From Nocardioidaceae bacterium (GTDB lineage: Bacteria; Actinomycetota; Actinomycetes; Propionibacteriales; Nocardioidaceae), in assembly GCA_025965395.1 (NCBI GenBank), contig JAOPXA010000045.1, positions 1 through 14,506 on the forward strand: a stretch of DNA of 14,506 nucleotides, given 5' to 3'. The position numbers were made by a program, and so were the translations under genes. Of the stretch, positions 11,686 through 14,506 are shown piece by piece. The notes under the pieces are model-generated. The model was not told the DNA's origin. It saw nothing but the letters and a program-made list of their open reading frames with translations, and ran no database searches. Numbering within the stretch: the first letter of the stretch is position 1; the number at the start of each line of letters is the position of its first letter.

Positions 11686-13735
11686 CAAGCAGGCGCAAGA
11701 CGTCTTCGCCGTAGCGATCGAGCTTGACCTTGCCGACGCCCGCGATGCGTGCCAGCCCGAACACATCCTGCGGCCGATCTTCGGCGATCGCCATCAGGGT
11801 GGCGTCGGTGAAGATGACGTAGGCCGGCACCTTCTGCTCCGTCGCCTGAGCGGTGCGCCACTCGCGCAGTGACTCATAGACCGCCTCGTCGTAGGTCGCC
11901 GGACAGTCTTCGCATCGACCAAGCTTGCGCTCGGCCCCAGAACTGAGGACTTTGTTGCAGTTGCGGCACCGCGCAACTTTGCGTTCGCGAGTGGCGCGCG
12001 CTGGTCGCGCCGCCGTCGGCCTGCTCGAGCCGAGGAGTGGATCAAGGAAACGGGTAGGTCCGCGATTGCCGCGACCGCCTGAGGTGCGGGCCGCCGCCCA
12101 CGTGACCGACAGATGCACGCGAGCACGCGTGATGCCGACATAGAAAAGCCGCCGCTCTTCCTCCACTCCCTCGGCGTCATCGGCGTGAGGGCTGGGGACG
12201 GTGCCTTCCTGCATGCCCACGCAGAAGACGGCATCCCACTCGAGCCCCTTGGCCGAGTGCATCGTCGCCAGGGTCACGCCGTCTGCGGCCGGCGCATGCG
12301 CCGCTTGAGCACGCTGCTCAAGGTGGACGATGAACTCGACCATCCGTGCTGAGGGGTCGTCTTCGGCAAGGTCGCCCGCCATCGACACGATCGCGTGCAG
12401 CGACTCCCAGCGATCACGCACCGCACCAGCGCCCTGGGGTGGCGTTTCGGTATGGCCGAGGTTAGACAGCACCGCCTTGACGTCTGCCAACAGGTCATCG
12501 GCCCCCACGTCGGCAGCCCGCGCCGAAGCGCGCAACAGGGCGATCGCCTGGCGGACCTCGGGACGCTCGAAGAACCGCTCGACCCCGCGCACGACGAACG
12601 GAATCTGGTGGTGACCCAACGCCTCCTCATATGCCGCCGATTGGGCGTTGATGCGGAACAGGACGGCCATGTCGCGCAAGGCCACCCCACTGTCACGCAG
12701 GCGGACGATCTGACGCGCCACGGCATCGGCTTCAGCTGGCTCGTCCGAGTAGCCCATGTAGGCAACCTTGGGACCCGGCGCGGACTGGGCCTGGAGGGTG
12801 ACGCCGGTGAACGCCCCCGGACTGGCGCCGATGAAGATCCTGTTGGCGGCCTCCACGATCTGAGGCGTCGACCGGTAGTTGCGGACCAGCTCGATGCGCG
12901 TGGTGTCTTTGTAGCGCCGCGGAAACTCATTGAGGTAGCGGGGTGAGGCACCAGCGAACGAATAGATGGTTTGGCGAGGGTCGCCCACGACGCAGATGTC
13001 ATTGCGGCCGCCCAGCCACAGGTCGAGCAGAGTCGCCTGGAGCGGGTTGACGTCTTGGTATTCGTCGACGACGAGCCATTTGTATTGCCGCCGGATCTGC
13101 GCGGCCACCCGCTCGTCATCGGCCAGAAGTGCCGCCGTGCAGAGCAACACATCCTCCATGTCGATGCGCCCGCGATCTCGCTTGACGTCTTCGTAGGCCT
13201 CAAACACTCGGCTCATGGTCACCGCATCGACGCCTGAGACGCTGCGACCGGCCTCAGCACTCACCTTGGCGTAGTTGTCGATCGTGACATTGCTGACCTT
13301 GGCCCATTCGATCTCCGAGGCAAGGTCGCGCATGAGGGCAGCGTCAGCACTCAGGCGCGTGCGACGCAACGCCTCGCCGAGCAAAGGAAGCTTGGACGCG
13401 GTCAGCTCGGGAAGCTCGCCCCCGTAGACAGACGGCCAGAAGTAACGCGCCTGGCGAAGGGCAGCGGCATGAAAGGTGCGGGCCTGCACGCCATGAGCGC
13501 CCAACTGGCGCAGACGCGTGCGCATCTCCCCCGCGGCTCGGGCGGTGAAGGTGACGGCCAGAACCTCGGTCGGTGCATAGGTAGCCGTGGCGACCCCGTA
13601 GGCGATGCGGTGAGTGATCGCGCGCGTCTTGCCCGTGCCCGCACCTGCGATCACGCTCACCGGCCCGCGAAGCGCCGTGGCGACGGCGCGCTGCTCAGGA
13701 TCGAGCGCCGCCAAGAGGTCGTCGGCTGAGCTCAC
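11672..13735 (-). CDS. uvrD2: ATP-dependent DNA helicase UvrD2 (SF1A, tetracysteine + HRDC)
   Basis: A 687-residue 3'-5' superfamily 1 helicase expected to act in DNA repair or replication. Motifs: Q motif (LDPEQRAVA, 11-19), Walker A AGAGTGKT (30-37), motif Ia near VTFTARAA (61-68), Walker B VVDEYQD (222-228), motif III GDPRQTIYSFAGA (251-263), motif IV RNYRST (285-290), motif V TMHSAKGLEWD (491-501) and motif VI VGITRAR (533-539). A C-terminal tetracysteine (C590, C593, C608, C611) precedes an HRDC domain (about 614-684), the arrangement that defines mycobacterial UvrD2. The start is GTG 13735 with AGGAG four bases upstream (13744-13740). It diverges from the mycoredoxin gene across 119 bp and overlaps ABC1 by 14 bp at the 3' end. 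Confidence 0.96.
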   Translation of the reverse strand: MSSADDLLAALDPEQRAVATALRGPVSVIAGAGTGKTRAITHRIAYGVATATYAPTEVLAVTFTARAAGEMRTRLRQLGAHGVQARTFHAAALRQARYFWPSVYGGELPELTASKLPLLGEALRRTRLSADAALMRDLASEIEWAKVSNVTIDNYAKVSAEAGRSVSGVDAVTMSRVFEAYEDVKRDRGRIDMEDVLLCTAALLADDERVAAQIRRQYKWLVVDEYQDVNPLQATLLDLWLGGRNDICVVGDPRQTIYSFAGASPRYLNEFPRRYKDTTRIELVRNYRSTPQIVEAANRIFIGASPGAFTGVTLQAQSAPGPKVAYMGYSDEPAEADAVARQIVRLRDSGVALRDMAVLFRINAQSAAYEEALGHHQIPFVVRGVERFFERPEVRQAIALLRASARAADVGADDLLADVKAVLSNLGHTETPPQGAGAVRDRWESLHAIVSMAGDLAEDDPSARMVEFIVHLEQRAQAAHAPAADGVTLATMHSAKGLEWDAVFCVGMQEGTVPSPHADDAEGVEEERRLFYVGITRARVHLSVTWAAARTSGGRGNRGPTRFLDPLLGSSRPTAARPARATRERKVARCRNCNKVLSSGAERKLGRCEDCPATYDEAVYESLREWRTAQATEQKVPAYVIFTDATLMAIAEDRPQDVFGLARIAGVGKVKLDRYGEDVLRLLATPL

Positions 13736-13747
13736 TGCGCTCCTAAA

Positions 13748-13772
13748 GATGAGATGACGAGAGATGAGACGA
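13748..13772. repeat. Short direct repeat in the uvrD2 leader / uvrD2-mrx intergenic region
   Basis: GATGAGATGA (13748-13757) and GATGAGACGA (13763-13772) are a 10-bp direct repeat with one mismatch, 15 bp start to start, in a purine-rich tract just upstream of the uvrD2 start. It could be a regulatory site or simple-sequence drift; it matches no regulator I know. Confidence 0.35.
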
Positions 13773-13791
13773 GGAAGGTGGGATGCATGGA

Positions 13792-13819
13792 GGAAATTAA
13801 TGGGCGGGCGCTAACGTTG
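13792..13819 (+). promoter_or_regulatory. Candidate SigR/SigH-type (thiol-oxidative stress) promoter for mycoredoxin
   Basis: GGAAAT (13792-13797), 18 nt, then GTTG (13816-13819) resembles the GGAAT-N18/19-GTT consensus of the actinobacterial ECF factors SigR/SigH. The start would fall near 13826, about 29 nt before the mycoredoxin ATG, leaving room for the ribosome-binding site AAGGAG (13841-13846). A TTGACA at 13817-13822 overlaps it but has no -10 at 17 bp. Confidence 0.45.
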
Positions 13820-13854
13820 ACACAGCTAGCCTAAACGTCGAAGGAGACAGAAAA

Positions 13855-14097
13855 ATGTCGGGCGAATTTACCCTGTATTCCACGCCCTGGTGCGGCTACT
13901 GCCACCGACTGAAGTCTCAACTCCAGCGCGAAGGCATCTCGTTCGACGAGGTCGACATCGAGCAAGATCCCGATTCGGCGCTGCTCGTCGAGAAGGCCAA
14001 CGGCGGAAACCAGACCGTGCCGACCTTGGTGTTCAGGGACGGATCGGCGCTCACCAACCCGTCGGTCGCTCAGGTAAAGGCGAAACTCGCCTCCTGA
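13855..14097 (+). CDS. Mycoredoxin (glutaredoxin-like, CGYC)
   Basis: An 80-residue glutaredoxin-fold protein of the Mrx1 type, which reduces mixed disulfides with mycothiol in Actinobacteria. The active site is CGYC (C13-C16, after TPW), followed by the cis-proline motif TVP (54-56) and a DG turn. Length is typical. The ATG has a strong ribosome-binding site, AAGGAG (13841-13846), 8 nt upstream. Upstream elements fit a thiol-stress sigma factor. It converges with nudC, 9 bp apart. The neighbourhood (uvrD2, mycoredoxin, nudC) matches the mycobacterial Rv3198c-Rv3198A-Rv3199c group, by recall. Confidence 0.93.
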   Translation: MSGEFTLYSTPWCGYCHRLKSQLQREGISFDEVDIEQDPDSALLVEKANGGNQTVPTLVFRDGSALTNPSVAQVKAKLAS

Positions 14098-14106
14098 GCC
14101 CAACCG

Positions 14107-14506
14107 TCACCAGGTGCTGTCGATGTCGCCGCCGTGCCACGTACGAATGAGCCACCCCGAGACCGACAACTCGCCAGGGACCTTGAGTTCGCCGCTGGCG
14201 ATCAAGGTGTCGATCTCGTCGCGCGTGAACCAACGTGCCTCCGATATCTCCTCGGCGTCGACATTGATGTCGGATGATTCTGCCTTGCCGAAGAACCCCA
14301 GCATGAGGCTCGAGGGAAAGGGCCACGGCTGGCTCGAGCCGTAGGTGACCTCGCCGACGGTGACGCCAACTTCCTCGAAGACTTCGCGGCGTACGGCGTC
14401 GTCGAGCGACTCTCCTGGCTCGACGAAGCCGGCCAAGGTCGAGAACGTGGTGGCAGGCCAGTGGGGGTTGCGGCCAAGCAGCGCACGATCGTGGTCGTCG
14501 GTGATG
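14107..14506 (-). CDS. nudC: NADH pyrophosphatase NudC (Nudix), 5' end outside window
   Basis: The C-terminal 132 residues of a NudC-type Nudix enzyme, which hydrolyses NAD(H) to NMN(H) and AMP and in some bacteria removes NAD caps from RNA. The Nudix box begins GFVEPGES and ends REVFEEVGV. It is followed by the NudC-specific SQPWPFPSSLM motif, which separates it from other Nudix enzymes. The frame is open to the right edge; the residues upstream of the box (DDHDRALLGRNPHWP) match the family, so the gene is only cut by the window, and its N-terminal and zinc-ribbon parts lie beyond. A TTG at 14436 is internal, not the start. It is convergent with mycoredoxin. Confidence 0.94.
   Translation of the reverse strand, partial: ITDDHDRALLGRNPHWPATTFSTLAGFVEPGESLDDAVRREVFEEVGVTVGEVTYGSSQPWPFPSSLMLGFFGKAESSDINVDAEEISEARWFTRDEIDTLIASGELKVPGELSVSGWLIRTWHGGDIDSTW

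Noticed and set aside
13817..13822. TTGACA as a housekeeping -35 for mycoredoxin
   Set aside because: No -10 is found at 16-18 bp; that position falls on the ribosome-binding site. The overlapping SigR-type elements fit better.
1..14506. CRISPR arrays, tRNA/rRNA genes, insertion sequences, integrase or attachment sites
   Set aside because: No regularly spaced repeats, cloverleaf-like sequences, transposase or integrase motifs, or terminal inverted repeats were seen on either strand.

Overview
The window looks like the chromosome of a high-GC Gram-positive bacterium (Actinobacteria). The evidence is gene content and order: a UPF0182 membrane protein, a PPA1309-family protein, a PDZ/Lon-like protease, a DUF2342 (Zincin_2) protein, an ABC1 kinase, a UvrD2-type helicase with tetracysteine and HRDC domains, a mycoredoxin and NudC. 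From memory this matches the Mycobacterium tuberculosis block Rv3193c to Rv3199c. The PPA1309 protein suggests Propionibacteriales or a related order, but I cannot fix the genus. GTG starts are common, and many start codons have a TAnnnT hexamer 6-7 nt upstream, as expected for leaderless actinobacterial transcripts.

Layout. Positions 2-784 hold the 3' part of an unrecognised membrane-anchored protein, convergent with a CRP/FNR-type regulator (minus strand, 1454-792). Two strong adjacent hairpins (1515-1580) separate the regulator from the UPF0182 gene upstream of it. The minus-strand run moaE (6580-6158), PDZ/Lon-like protease (6123-5029), PPA1309 (5035-4511), UPF0182 (4482-1585) is tightly packed and probably at least partly an operon. 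Divergent from moaE, a plus-strand pair encodes a Zincin_2 protein (6628-7935) and a Nudix hydrolase (7932-8510). The Nudix gene overlaps a minus-strand YgjP/SprT-like metallopeptidase (8934-8446) tail to tail by 65 bp.

A 293-bp intergenic region (8935-9227) is the most structured non-coding part. It holds four DnaA-box-like 9-mers at 11/44/11-bp spacing, including one perfect TTATCCACA, and a perfect TGTGA-N6-TCACA CRP/GlxR-type site in front of a small zinc-ribbon gene (DUF5679, 9228-9386). Next come an orphan protein resembling the RiPP (TOMM) cyclodehydratase / leader-binding E1-like family (9447-10334) and an ABC1 kinase (10339-11685). The ABC1 gene overlaps uvrD2 (13735-11672) by 14 bp at the 3' ends. 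In mycobacteria whiB7 sits between these two genes; here there is no room for it. The right end has a mycoredoxin (13855-14097), preceded by a plausible SigR/SigH-type promoter, and the 3' part of nudC (14506-14107).

Most genes are core actinobacterial functions: envelope protein quality control, cofactor synthesis, nucleotide clean-up, thiol redox and DNA repair. I see no mobile element, CRISPR array, tRNA, rRNA or obvious defence system. The best candidates for undescribed biology are the DnaA-box/CRP intergenic region, the orphan E1-like gene with its DUF5679 and ABC1-kinase neighbours, and the protease / PPA1309 / UPF0182 operon.
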